Source of the DNA: Streptomyces sp. NRRL B-1140
GTDB taxonomy: Bacteria > Actinomycetota > Actinomycetes > Streptomycetales > Streptomycetaceae
Reading direction: 5' to 3'
Assembly: GCF_001280065.1 (NCBI RefSeq)
Contig: NZ_LGEA01000104.1
Location: 18,777 to 82,776 of the forward strand
DNA length: 64,000 nucleotides
Position numbers and translations under genes: made by a program. This document shows, in pieces, positions 9,788 through 18,162 of the stretch (position 1 is its first letter; each line of letters begins with the position of its first letter). The notes under the pieces are model-generated. The model was not told the DNA's origin. It ran no database searches and worked only from the letters and a program-made list of their open reading frames with translations.

Positions 9788-10438
9788 ATGGCTCAGCAGG
9801 ACACCGATCAGCAGCGTGCGGGCGTGCTCCCCGTCGATGACGAGGGGTACGTGATCGACACGGAGGACTGCGAGGAGCGCGAGGCGGCCTGGCGGGAGCG
9901 CGGTACCTCGCGGCCGATCACGGTGGTCGGGAACCCGGTGCTGCACAAGGAGTGCAAGGACGTCACCGACTTCGGCGAGGAGTTCCAGCAGCTCGTCGCG
10001 GACATGTTCGCCAGCCAGCGCACCGCCGAGGGCGTGGGCCTCGCCGCCAACCAGATCGGCGTCGACGCGAAGGTCTTCGTCTACGACTGCCCCGACGACG
10101 AGGGCGTCCGGCACACCGGTGTCGTCTGCAACCCCAAGCTCGTCGAACTGCCCGCCGACAAGCGCCGCCTGGACGACAGCAACGAGGGCTGTCTGTCGGT
10201 GCCCACCGCGTACGCCCCGCTCGCCCGGCCCGACTACGCCGAGGTGACCGGGCAGGACGAGAAGGGCAACCCGATCCGCGTGCGCGGCACCGGATACTTC
10301 GCTCGGTGTTTGCAGCACGAGACGGACCACCTGTACGGCTACCTGTACATCGACCGGCTCTCCAAGCGCGAGCGCAAGGATGCCCTGCGCCAGATGGCCG
10401 AGAACGAGCCTCGCTACCCCGTGGTGGCCAACGACTGA
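9788..10438 (+). CDS. def: Peptide deformylase
   Basis: Removes the formyl group from the N-terminal methionine of new proteins. All three family motifs are present in the 216-residue product: [10 protein letters not shown] (motif 1, about residue 77), EGCLSVP (motif 2, about 135, metal Cys) and QHETDHLYG (motif 3, about 178, two His ligands and the catalytic Glu). About 40 extra residues precede the core fold, as in other actinobacterial forms. ATG 9788 follows AGGAAGGC at about 12 bases. The gene stands alone, with a hairpin on each side. Streptomyces usually carry several deformylases; which paralogue this is cannot be told here. Confidence 0.95.
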   Translation: MAQQDTDQQRAGVLPVDDEGYVIDTEDCEEREAAWRERGTSRPITVVGNPVLHKECKDVTDFGEEFQQLVADMFASQRTAEGVGLAANQIGVDAKVFVYDCPDDEGVRHTGVVCNPKLVELPADKRRLDDSNEGCLSVPTAYAPLARPDYAEVTGQDEKGNPIRVRGTGYFARCLQHETDHLYGYLYIDRLSKRERKDALRQMAENEPRYPVVAND

Positions 10439-10461
10439 GACCTCGGCCTCACCAGCCGCAC

Positions 10462-10497
10462 GGCGTCTGCTCGGGTTTCCCACCCCGAACAGGCGCC
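10462..10497 (+). terminator. Hairpin after peptide deformylase
   Basis: GGCGTCTGCTCGGG (10462-10475) faces CCCGAACAGGCGCC (10484-10497), giving a 14-bp stem with one wobble and one mismatch and an 8-base loop, 23 bases after the def stop. The rest of the 294-base gap before the terpene synthase has no recognisable gene. Confidence 0.6.
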
Positions 10498-10732
10498 GTT
10501 CCTCTGTGCTGTTCGCCTGGCCGTCGCATGCTCGACCGCTGCTGCTCTCCCGTGGACCGCGGGAAGCCACACAACGGGAGGTTCCCGGCGATGTGGGGTG
10601 GTGAATGAAGCAAATACGTTCCCAGACCGGTCAGTTGTAGTGCTGAATGGGATGAGCGGGGTATGCAACGGCGCACGCCCGGCACGAAGGGAGGGGCGCC
10701 CGCGCCAACTGGCGGCTGAGAGGGGTTAGTTC

Positions 10733-11818
10733 GTGCATGCTTTGTCACACGGCACCACATCGACACCGGCCACGATCGCAGTTCCACCATCGCTCTCTCT
10801 CCCGGTGATCGAGGCGGAGTTTCCCCGGCGACTCCACCCGTATTGGCCGAAGTGCCAGGAGAAGACCCGGGCCTGGCTGCTCGAAAAGCGGCTCATGCCG
10901 GCGGACAAGGTGGAGGAATATGCCGACGGCCTTTGCTACACCGACCTCATGGCGGGGTACTACATCGGTTCCCCCGACGAGGTCATGCAGGCGATCGCCG
11001 ATTACAGCGCGTGGTTCTTCGTCTGGGACGACCGTCACGACCGCGACATCGTGCACGGGCGCCCCGCGGCTTGGCGGCTGCTGCGGGACCGGCTGCACTC
11101 GGCCCTCTACTCCCCCCGGGAGCATCTGCACCACGAGGATCCACTGGTCGCCGGGTTCGCGGACAGCGTGCTGCGGCTGTACGCCTTCCTGCCCCAGACG
11201 TGGAACCTCCGGTTCGCCCGGCACTTCCACGCGGTGATCGACGCGTACGACCGGGAGTTCCACAATCGCACGCAGGGAATCGTTCCGACGGTCGAGGAAT
11301 ACCTTCGGCTGCGTCGGCTCACCTTCGCGCACTGGATATGGACGGACCTGCTGGAGCCGGCCGCCGGTTGCGAACTGCCCGACCGCGTGCGGAAACACCC
11401 GGCGTTCCGTAGGGCTGCGTTACTGAGTCAAGAATTCGCCGCATGGTACAACGATCTGTGCTCGCTGCCGAAAGAGATAGCGGGCGACGAGGTGCACAAT
11501 CTCGGAATCAGCCTCATCATCCATGAGGGGCTGACCCTGGAACAGGCGGTCGTGGAAGTCCGGCGCCGTGTCGAGAAATGCATCGCCGATTTTCTCGATG
11601 TCGAGCAGGAAGCCTTACGGTTCGCCGACGAGCTCGCGGACGGCACCGTGCGGGGGAAGGAACTGAGCGCCGCCGTGCGGGCCTGTCTGGGCAATATGCG
11701 GAACTGGTTCAGCTCCGTCTACTGGTTCCACCACGAGTCCGGCCGGTACATGGTCGACAGCTGGGACGACCGGTCCACGCCCCCGTACGTCAACAACGAA
11801 GCGGCAGGTGAGTCATGA
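10733..11818 (+). CDS. cyc1: Class I sesquiterpene cyclase, epi-isozizaene synthase
   Basis: Cyclises farnesyl diphosphate to (+)-epi-isozizaene, precursor of the antibiotic albaflavenone. The 361-residue product aligns over its whole length, as I recall it, with S. coelicolor EIZS, also 361 residues. The first metal motif is DDRHD at residues 99-103 and the NSE triad is NDLCSLPKE starting at residue 240; the C-terminal WDDRSTPPY is also kept. GTG 10733 lies downstream of GAGAGGGG. The stop overlaps the start of the CYP170 gene (ATGA). Active-site identity cannot be fully checked by eye, but product assignment is strongly supported by the fixed CYP170 partner. Confidence 0.94.
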   Translation: MHALSHGTTSTPATIAVPPSLSLPVIEAEFPRRLHPYWPKCQEKTRAWLLEKRLMPADKVEEYADGLCYTDLMAGYYIGSPDEVMQAIADYSAWFFVWDDRHDRDIVHGRPAAWRLLRDRLHSALYSPREHLHHEDPLVAGFADSVLRLYAFLPQTWNLRFARHFHAVIDAYDREFHNRTQGIVPTVEEYLRLRRLTFAHWIWTDLLEPAAGCELPDRVRKHPAFRRAALLSQEFAAWYNDLCSLPKEIAGDEVHNLGISLIIHEGLTLEQAVVEVRRRVEKCIADFLDVEQEALRFADELADGTVRGKELSAAVRACLGNMRNWFSSVYWFHHESGRYMVDSWDDRSTPPYVNNEAAGES

Positions 11819-13185
11819 CCGTCGAGTCTGTACAGCCCGAAACCCCGCCGGCCGTGCAGCTGCGGGAACCGCCCCGGGCGGGCGGTGGTGTCCCGGCCCT
11901 CGGGCACGGCTGGAAGCTGGCGCGCGACCCGCTGGCGTTCATGTCACGGCTGCGCGACGACGGCGACGTCGTACGGCTCAAGCTCGGGCCCAAGACGGTG
12001 TACGCGGTCACCACTCCGGCCCTGACCGGCGCCCTGGCGCTGAGCAACGACTTCATCATCGCCGGGCCGCTGTGGGAGTCCCTGGAGGGCCTGCTCGGCA
12101 AGGAGGGTGTGGCCACGGCGAACGGCCCGCGGCACCGGCGTCAGCGGCGCACCATCCAGCCCGCCTTCCGGCTCGACGCCATCCCCGCCTACGGCCCGAT
12201 CATGGAGGAGGAGGCCCACGCGCTCATCGAGCGCTGGAAGCCCGGCGAGACGATCGACTGCACCTCCGAGTCCTTTCGGGTGGCCGTGCGGGTCGCGGCC
12301 CGCTGCCTGCTGCGCGGCGAGTACATGGACGAGCGGGCCGAGCGGCTGTGCGTCGCCCTCGCCACCGTCTTCCGGGGGATGTACCGGCGGATGGTGGTCC
12401 CGCTGGGTCCGCTCTACAACCTGCCGCTCCCGGCCAACCGGGAATTCAACCGGGCATTGGCCGATTTGCATCTCCTCGTGGACGAGATCGTCGCCGAGCG
12501 CCGGGCATCCGGTCAAAAGCCGGACGATTTGCTGACGGCATTGCTGGAGGCGAAGGACGACAATGGCGAGCCGATCGGGGAACAGGAGATCCACGATCAG
12601 GTCGTCGCGATCCTCACCCCCGGCAGTGAAACCATCGCCTCCACGATCATGTGGCTGTTGCATATGCTCGCGGAGCATCCCGAACACGCCGACCGGGTGC
12701 GCGACGAAGTCGAAGCCGTCACCGGTGGGAAGCCGGTGGCATTCGCAGACGTCCGAGGACTCAGGCACACCAACAATGTCGTGGTCGAGTGCATACGTTT
12801 GAGGCCGGCCGTCTGGATTCTGACGCGCCGGGCGGTGCGGGACACGGAACTCGGTGGATACCGTATTCCGTCCGGGGCGGACATCATCTACAGCCCCTTC
12901 GCGATCCAGCGCGACCCGAGGTCGTTCGAGCGAAACCTGGAGTTCGATCCGGACCGCTGGCTTCCGGACCGGGTCAAGGGCATCCCGAAGCACGCCATGA
13001 GCCCCTTCAGCGTGGGCAACCGCAAGTGCCCGAGCGACCACTTCTCCATGGCCATGCTGACGCTGATCACGGCGGCGCTGGCCACCAGGTATCGCTTCGA
13101 GCAGGTGGCGGGGTCCAAGGGCGATCCGCGGGTGGGTATCACGCTCCGGCCGCACGACCTGCGGGTACGGCCGGTCGCGCGGTGA
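11815..13185 (+). CDS. Cytochrome P450 CYP170A-type (epi-isozizaene 5-monooxygenase)
   Basis: Oxidises epi-isozizaene through albaflavenol to albaflavenone. The 456-residue P450 has the I-helix segment [11 protein letters not shown] (about 267-277), the ExxR pair Glu325/Arg328 and the haem-Cys loop [11 protein letters not shown] with Cys405. The loop has Pro where most P450s have Gly after Cys-x; this is a CYP170 trait. DDNGE (248-252) and DTE (343-345) are also visible, corresponding to the unusual second, terpene-synthase-like site reported for S. coelicolor CYP170A1, which makes farnesene. It overlaps the cyclase gene by four bases. Electron partners are not encoded nearby. Confidence 0.93.
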   Translation: MTVESVQPETPPAVQLREPPRAGGGVPALGHGWKLARDPLAFMSRLRDDGDVVRLKLGPKTVYAVTTPALTGALALSNDFIIAGPLWESLEGLLGKEGVATANGPRHRRQRRTIQPAFRLDAIPAYGPIMEEEAHALIERWKPGETIDCTSESFRVAVRVAARCLLRGEYMDERAERLCVALATVFRGMYRRMVVPLGPLYNLPLPANREFNRALADLHLLVDEIVAERRASGQKPDDLLTALLEAKDDNGEPIGEQEIHDQVVAILTPGSETIASTIMWLLHMLAEHPEHADRVRDEVEAVTGGKPVAFADVRGLRHTNNVVVECIRLRPAVWILTRRAVRDTELGGYRIPSGADIIYSPFAIQRDPRSFERNLEFDPDRWLPDRVKGIPKHAMSPFSVGNRKCPSDHFSMAMLTLITAALATRYRFEQVAGSKGDPRVGITLRPHDLRVRPVAR

Positions 13186-13198
13186 CCGAGGCCGTCTT

Positions 13199-14161
13199 TC
13201 AGGCTGCTTCGGGGCCTCTGAAGGTGCGCCGGTAGGCGTTCGGGGTGGTCCCGATCGTCCGGACGAAGTGGTGGCGCAGTGTGGCCGCGTTGCCGAACCC
13301 CGTTCGGCCGGCTATCGCGTCCATGGTCTCGTCCGTCGCCTCCAGCAGCCGCTGGGCCAGCAGCACACGCTGGCGCAGGATCCAGCGGTAGGGAGTCGTG
13401 CCCGTCTCCTGCTGGAAGCGGCGGGCGAAGGTCCGCGGGGACATGAGGGCGCGGGCGGCCAGCTGCTCGACGGTGACCTCCTCGTCGAGGTGCCGCTCCA
13501 TCCACGCCAGCACCTCACCGATCGTGTCGGCGTCGGGGAGCGGCAGCGGGCGCTCGATGTACTGGGCCTGGCCGCCGTCGCGGTGCGGCGGCACCACCAT
13601 CCGCCGGGCGATCTTGTTGGCGACCTCGGTGCCCTGCTCCTTGCGCACCAGGTGGAGACAGGCGTCGATCCCGGCGGCCGTGCCGGCGGAGGTGATCACG
13701 GGGTCCTCGTCGACGTAGAGCACGTCCTGCTCGACCACCACGCGTGGGTACTGCCGGGCGAGGTCCTGGGCGTGCTTCCAGTGCGTGGCACAGCGGCGCC
13801 CGTCCAGGAGCCCCGCCGCGGCCAGCACGAAGACGCCGGAGCAGACGCTCAGCACCCGGGCGCCGCGGTCGACCGCGCGGCGCAGGGCGTCCAGCAGTTC
13901 CGGCGGGAAGTCCCGGTGCGCGTAGCTCTGCCCGGCCGGCACGGCGATCAGGTCGGCCGTCTCCAGCCGCTCCAGGCCGTGCTCGGCCTGGAGCGAGAAG
14001 CCCGAGTTCATCCGCAGCACCGGGCCCTCGGCCGAGGCGACGGCGAAGTCGTACACCGGCAGGCCCTCGTCGCTCCGGTCGGTGCCGAAGACCTCGCACA
14101 CCACACCCAGTTCGAAGGGGTTCACGCCGTCGAGGAGAGCGACGGCCACGTTCTGCAGCAT
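13199..14161 (-). CDS. nrdS: GlxA-type AraC-family regulator NrdS
   Basis: A 320-residue regulator with an N-terminal DJ-1/PfpI-like domain (residues 1-190, with SVCSGVFVLAAAGLL around the position of the nucleophile elbow and ATHWKHA) and a C-terminal AraC double helix-turn-helix (about 220-315, LAARALMSPRTFARRFQQETGTTPYRWI). It lies downstream of nrdA and nrdB on the same strand, the position of nrdS in the S. coelicolor nrdABS operon. The 248-base gap to nrdB contains a possible small opposite-strand gene. ATG 14161 is chosen because the frame upstream is non-coding in character. Its target and effector are unknown. Confidence 0.85.
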   Translation of the reverse strand: MLQNVAVALLDGVNPFELGVVCEVFGTDRSDEGLPVYDFAVASAEGPVLRMNSGFSLQAEHGLERLETADLIAVPAGQSYAHRDFPPELLDALRRAVDRGARVLSVCSGVFVLAAAGLLDGRRCATHWKHAQDLARQYPRVVVEQDVLYVDEDPVITSAGTAAGIDACLHLVRKEQGTEVANKIARRMVVPPHRDGGQAQYIERPLPLPDADTIGEVLAWMERHLDEEVTVEQLAARALMSPRTFARRFQQETGTTPYRWILRQRVLLAQRLLEATDETMDAIAGRTGFGNAATLRHHFVRTIGTTPNAYRRTFRGPEAA

Positions 14162-14254
14162 GCGTCCAGTGTGCCTCGCCCGTGGCAGTAATTCGAGGGT
14201 CCACGGCAGTACTGCCACTGACGGTAAGGAGCAATCAGCGCGACAGTGGTGTCC

Positions 14255-14497
14255 ATGAACAGCAACCAGGTAGAAGCACTGATCGGACTGACCGCCACCT
14301 TCGGGATCCTGGTCCTCCTGATTCTCCCGTCCGTGATCGGCCTGGTGCGCGAGAGGCGCATCGACCGTCAGATCCGGGAGGCTCAGGAGGCCCGCGAGGA
14401 GGTGCCGGCTCAGAAGTCCTCGTCCAGGTCGACGGTGCCCTCCACCGCGACCTGGTACGCCGAGGGCCGCCGCTCGAAGAAGTTGGTCAGCTCCTGA
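14255..14497 (+). CDS. Possible small single-pass membrane protein
   Basis: An 80-residue reading frame (MNSNQVEALIGLTATFGILVLLILPSVIGLVRERRIDRQ...) with one convincing membrane helix at about residues 10-30 followed by a charged, coiled-coil-like tail. It occupies the gap between nrdS and nrdB on the opposite strand, and its last 88 bases run antisense to the 3' end of nrdB. GTG 14246 is an alternative start, with AAGGAG 14 bases ahead. The hydrophobic-then-charged pattern is unlikely to be a shadow, but the last 25 residues are nrdB antisense, so the true C-terminus is uncertain. Confidence 0.5.
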   Translation: MNSNQVEALIGLTATFGILVLLILPSVIGLVRERRIDRQIREAQEAREEVPAQKSSSRSTVPSTATWYAEGRRSKKLVSS

Positions 14498-15417
14498 ACC
14501 CCCTGGAGCTCCATGAAGGAGAAGGGGTTCTCGGAGCCGTACACCGGAGCGAAGCCGAGGCGGGTCAGCCGCTGGTCCGCCACGCACTCCAGGTACTGCC
14601 GCATCGACTCGGTGTTCATGCCCGGCAGGCCGTCACCGCACAGGTCGCGCGCGAACTGCAGCTCGGCCTCGACGGCCTCCCGGAGCATGTCTGTCACCTC
14701 CTGCTGGAGCCGGTCGTCGAAGAGCTCCGGCTCCTCCTTGCGGACGGTGTCGACCACGTCGAAGGCGAAGGACATGTGCATCGTCTCATCGCGGAACACC
14801 CAGTTGGTGCCGGTGGCCAGACCGTGCAGCAGGCCCCGGCTGCGGAACCAGTAGACGTAGGCGAAGGCGCCGTAGAAGAACAGGCCCTCGATGCACGCGG
14901 CGAAGCAGATCAGGTTGAGCAGGAACCGGCGGCGGTCCGCCTGGGACTCCAGCCGGTCCAGCTTGTCCACCGAGTCGATCCACTTGAAGCAGAAGGAGGC
15001 CTTCTCGCGGATGGACGGGATGTTCTCCACGGCCGCGAAGGCCGCCGCGCGGTCCTCGGGGTCGGGCAGGTAGGTGTCGAGAAGCGTCAGATAGAACTGG
15101 ACGTGCACGGCCTCCTCGAAGAGCTGACGGCTCAGATACAGCCGCGCCTCGGGGGAGTTGATGTGCTTGTACAGCGTCAGCACCAGGTTGTTCGCGACGA
15201 TCGAGTCGCCCGTCGCGAAGAAGGCCACCAGCCGGCCGATCAGGTGCTGCTCCGCGGGGGAGAGCTTGGCGAGGTCGGCGACGTCGGAGTGGAGGTCGAC
15301 CTCCTCCACGGTCCAGGTGTTCTTGATGGCGTCCCGGTAGCGCTCGTAGAAGTCGGGGTAGCGCATGGGGCGCAGGGTGAGCTCGAAGCCGGGGTCGAGA
15401 AGGTTCTGGGTGCTCAT
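14410..15417 (-). CDS. nrdB: Ribonucleotide reductase class Ia, small (R2) subunit
   Basis: Holds the diiron-tyrosyl radical that starts nucleotide reduction by NrdA. The 335-residue product has iron-ligand motifs LFEEAVHVQFY (Glu, His, and the likely radical Tyr), a later EGLFFYGAF Glu, and FRDETMHMSF (Glu, His). The C-terminus ends TVDLDEDF, the acidic-aromatic tail that docks into the large subunit. ATG at 15417 overlaps the nrdA stop by one base, so translation is coupled. The operon is controlled by the cobalamin riboswitch ahead of nrdA. Confidence 0.95.
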   Translation of the reverse strand: MSTQNLLDPGFELTLRPMRYPDFYERYRDAIKNTWTVEEVDLHSDVADLAKLSPAEQHLIGRLVAFFATGDSIVANNLVLTLYKHINSPEARLYLSRQLFEEAVHVQFYLTLLDTYLPDPEDRAAAFAAVENIPSIREKASFCFKWIDSVDKLDRLESQADRRRFLLNLICFAACIEGLFFYGAFAYVYWFRSRGLLHGLATGTNWVFRDETMHMSFAFDVVDTVRKEEPELFDDRLQQEVTDMLREAVEAELQFARDLCGDGLPGMNTESMRQYLECVADQRLTRLGFAPVYGSENPFSFMELQGVQELTNFFERRPSAYQVAVEGTVDLDEDF

Positions 15418-17768
15418 TACTGGCAGGCCTCGCAGGACTCGGGGTTTTCCAGGGAGCAGGCGACCGCTTCGGGGTCGGGGGTGGCCTGCACGGGGACGGT
15501 GGCCTGTGCGGCGCGGGCGATGCGGGTCGCAGGGCGCGAGCGCAGGTAGTACGTCGTCTTCAGCCCGGACTTCCAGGCGTAGGCGTACATCGAGGAGAGC
15601 TTGCCGATGGTCGGCGTCTCCAGGAAGAGGTTCAGGGACTGGGACTGGTCCAGGTACGGGGTCCTGGCCGCCGCCATGTCGATCAGACCGCGCTGCGGGA
15701 TCTCCCACGCCGTGCGGTAGAGGGCGCGGACGTCCTCGGGGATCCAGGCGAAGTCCTGCACCGAGCCGTTGGCCTCGCGCAGGGCCTCACGACTGCGGGC
15801 GTCCCACACGCCGAGCCGCTTCAGCTCGTCCACCAGGTAGGAGTTGACCTGGAGGAACTCGCCCGACAGCGTCTCGCGCTTGAACAGGTTGGACACCTGC
15901 GGCTCGATGCACTCGTACACGCCCGCGATCGACGCGATCGTCGCCGTGGGCGCGATGGCGAGGAGCAGCGAGTTGCGCAGGCCGGTCGTGGTGACGCGCT
16001 CGCGCAGGGCCGCCCAGCGCTCCGGCCAGGTCGGCTCGGTGCCGTAGTGGTCGGGGTGCAGCACGCCCCGGGCCGTACGGGTCTTCTCCCAGGCCGGGAG
16101 CGGGCCGTTGCGCTCGGCGAGGCCGGCGGAGGCCTCGTAGGCGGCGAGCATGATGCGCTCGGCGATGCGGGTGGACAGGGCCTTGGCCTCGGGCGAGTCG
16201 AAGGGCAGGCGCAGCTTGAAGAAGACGTCCTGAAGGCCCATCGCGCCGAGGCCGACCGGACGCCAGCGGGCGTTGGAGCGGCCCGCCTGCTCGGTCGGGT
16301 AGAAGTTGATGTCCACGACCCGGTCGAGGAACGTGACGGCCGTGCGGACGGTCTCGTCCAGCCGCTCCCAGTCGATGTCCCCGCCGGTCACGAACGCGCC
16401 GAGGTTCACCGAGCCGAGGTTGCAGACCGCCGTCTCCCCGTCGTCGGTGACCTCGAGGATCTCCGTGCACAGGTTGGACGAGTGCACGACGTGGCCCGGC
16501 TCGGCCGTCTGGTTGGCGGTGCGGTTGGCGGCGTCCTTGAAGGTCATCCAGCCGTTGCCGGTCTGCGCCAGGGTGCGCATCATGCGGCCGTACAGCTCGC
16601 GGGCGGGCAGGGTCTTCTTCGCGAGGCCCTTCGCCTCGGCCGCCCGGTAGGCGGTGTCGAACTCCTCGCCCCACAGGTCGACCAGCTCGGGCACGTCCGA
16701 GGGGGAGAACAGCGACCAGTCGGCGTCCGCGTTCACGCGCCGCATGAACTCGTCCGGCACCCAGTGCGCGAGGTTCAGGTTGTGCGTACGGCGGGCGTCC
16801 TCACCGGTGTTGTCGCGCAGCTCCAGGAACTCCTCGATGTCGGAGTGCCAGGTCTCCAGGTAGACCGCCGCCGCGCCCTTGCGCCGGCCGCCCTGGTTCA
16901 CGGCGGCGACCGAGGCGTCCAGGGTCTTCAGGAACGGGACGATGCCGTTGGAGTGGCCGTTGGTGCCGCGGATCAGCGAACCGCGGGCGCGGATGCGGGA
17001 GTACGCGAGTCCGATGCCGCCGGCGTGCTTCGACAGCCGGGCCACCTGGTGGTACCGGTCGTAGATGGAGTCCAGCTCGTCCTTGGGGGAGTCGAGGAGG
17101 TAGCAGGACGACATCTGGGGGTGCCGGGTGCCGGAGTTGAACAGGGTGGGGGAGGAGGGGAGGTAGTCGAGGCGGCTCATGAGCCCGTAGAGCGCCGCGA
17201 CCTCGTCCAGCGCGCGCGTGGTGTCGTCCTCGGCGAGGCCGCTGGCCACCCGCAGCATGAAGTGCTGGGGCGTCTCGACGACCTTGCGGGTGTGCGGGTG
17301 GCGCAGCAGGTAGCGGCTGTGCAGCGTGCGCAGGCCGAAGTAGCCGAAGCGGTCGTCGGCCGCCCGGTCGATCAGCGCGTCGAGACGGGCGGCGTGGACG
17401 CGCACGAACTCGGCGGTCCGGTCGGCGATGAGGCCCTCGCGGTGGCCGACCGCGACGGACTCGGTGAAGGACGTGACGCCCTGCGAGGCGGCCTCTTCAC
17501 GGATGCCGATGGTCAGCAGCCGGGCGGCCAGCCGGGAGTAGGCGGGGTCCTCGGAGATCAGACCGGCCGCGGCCTCCGTCGCCAGCTCCCGCAACTCCCG
17601 CTCGTCCGCCCGCGCGGAGCGGCCGCGCAGCGCGGCCGCGGCGACCCGGCCGGGATCGGCGTCGGGGAGGTCGGCGGTCAGCTCGGTCAGGGTCCGCAGC
17701 AGCGCGGCACCGGGGGCGTCGTGCTCTTCTTCGGCGGCTGAGACCGGTTCGGCTGGCGCGATGGTCAC
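15417..17768 (-). CDS. nrdA: Ribonucleotide reductase class Ia, large (R1) subunit
   Basis: Catalytic subunit converting ribonucleoside diphosphates to deoxy forms. The 783-residue product has the active-site Asn-x-Cys-x-Glu in SSNLCTEI (about residue 436), the redox Cys in MSSCYLLDS (about 218), the radical-transfer region near the C-terminus, and the terminal shuttle thiols ESCEACQ. GTG 17768 is chosen because GGGAGAG precedes it by seven bases; the frame further upstream is the riboswitch leader. An ATP-cone-like N-terminus is not obvious. It is the first gene of nrdABS. In S. coelicolor, a separate B12-dependent class II enzyme covers growth when this operon is off. Confidence 0.95.
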   Translation of the reverse strand: MTIAPAEPVSAAEEEHDAPGAALLRTLTELTADLPDADPGRVAAAALRGRSARADERELRELATEAAAGLISEDPAYSRLAARLLTIGIREEAASQGVTSFTESVAVGHREGLIADRTAEFVRVHAARLDALIDRAADDRFGYFGLRTLHSRYLLRHPHTRKVVETPQHFMLRVASGLAEDDTTRALDEVAALYGLMSRLDYLPSSPTLFNSGTRHPQMSSCYLLDSPKDELDSIYDRYHQVARLSKHAGGIGLAYSRIRARGSLIRGTNGHSNGIVPFLKTLDASVAAVNQGGRRKGAAAVYLETWHSDIEEFLELRDNTGEDARRTHNLNLAHWVPDEFMRRVNADADWSLFSPSDVPELVDLWGEEFDTAYRAAEAKGLAKKTLPARELYGRMMRTLAQTGNGWMTFKDAANRTANQTAEPGHVVHSSNLCTEILEVTDDGETAVCNLGSVNLGAFVTGGDIDWERLDETVRTAVTFLDRVVDINFYPTEQAGRSNARWRPVGLGAMGLQDVFFKLRLPFDSPEAKALSTRIAERIMLAAYEASAGLAERNGPLPAWEKTRTARGVLHPDHYGTEPTWPERWAALRERVTTTGLRNSLLLAIAPTATIASIAGVYECIEPQVSNLFKRETLSGEFLQVNSYLVDELKRLGVWDARSREALREANGSVQDFAWIPEDVRALYRTAWEIPQRGLIDMAAARTPYLDQSQSLNLFLETPTIGKLSSMYAYAWKSGLKTTYYLRSRPATRIARAAQATVPVQATPDPEAVACSLENPESCEACQ

Positions 17769-17902
17769 GTGGGGCTCTCCCTCGCTCGGCACGGGGACCT
17801 CGTCGAGGGCAGGGGGCAGCACACGAGCGCACGCGGCGTCGCGTCCACCGGCCCATTCCACGAGGCCCGGACGTCAGGGCACACCGGCCGGGTGGCCGGG
17901 CG

Positions 17903-18055
17903 CGCTGTCGGCAGGTCCTCGGACTGACTCCCATGCGCATATGGGCATGGGTACACCGTTGCGGGACAGTTCCGGATTCGCACCGGATTCCCCTGCGGCG
18001 GCAGCGAGCATGAGCATACATCTTGTGCCGGGCTCGGTTGGCACCCCCAGATGTT
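17903..18055 (-). promoter_or_regulatory. Cobalamin (AdoCbl) riboswitch controlling nrdABS
   Basis: Read on the minus strand, the leader contains the B12-box core GGGAATCCGGTGCGAATCC running into ACTGTCCCGCAACGGT (17956-17992), then GTCAGTCCGAGGACCTGCC (17910-17928), the two conserved blocks of the class. The 5' boundary is set by GGTGCC near 18045. About 135 bases separate the aptamer from the nrdA GTG and would form the expression platform. In Streptomyces this element is known to shut off class Ia reductase when coenzyme B12 is available. Confidence 0.93.
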
Positions 18056-18059
18056 GTGT
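18044..18059 (-). promoter_or_regulatory. Candidate NrdR box upstream of the riboswitch
   Basis: The minus-strand sequence ACACAACATCTGGGGG resembles one NrdR box (ACACWATATATWGTGT type) on its left half. NrdR boxes normally occur as pairs about 31 bp apart; the position one interval upstream (18075-18090, CACGTAGAGATGACGC) is only a weak match. Tentative. Confidence 0.35.
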
Positions 18060-18091
18060 CGCGGTGGTGTCGGAGCGTCATCTCTACGTGA

Positions 18092-18130
18092 CAGCGGGCC
18101 GCCGTGACACATGGTCACGACGGCCCGCTG
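18092..18130 (-). terminator. Strong 17-bp hairpin after the symporter gene
   Basis: CAGCGGGCCGCCGTGAC (18092-18108) pairs with GTCACGACGGCCCGCTG (18114-18130) with a single C-A mismatch and a five-base loop. It lies 33 bases beyond the stop of the minus-strand symporter gene and would end that transcript before it enters the nrd leader, which is transcribed in the same direction. No T tract is seen. Confidence 0.8.
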
Positions 18131-18162
18131 CGGGGTGTTCGTGGTGGGCCGGAACCCTGGGA

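Noticed and set aside
16047..17741. 564-codon plus-strand frame opposite nrdA
   Set aside because: Antisense to nrdA throughout with no independent domain.
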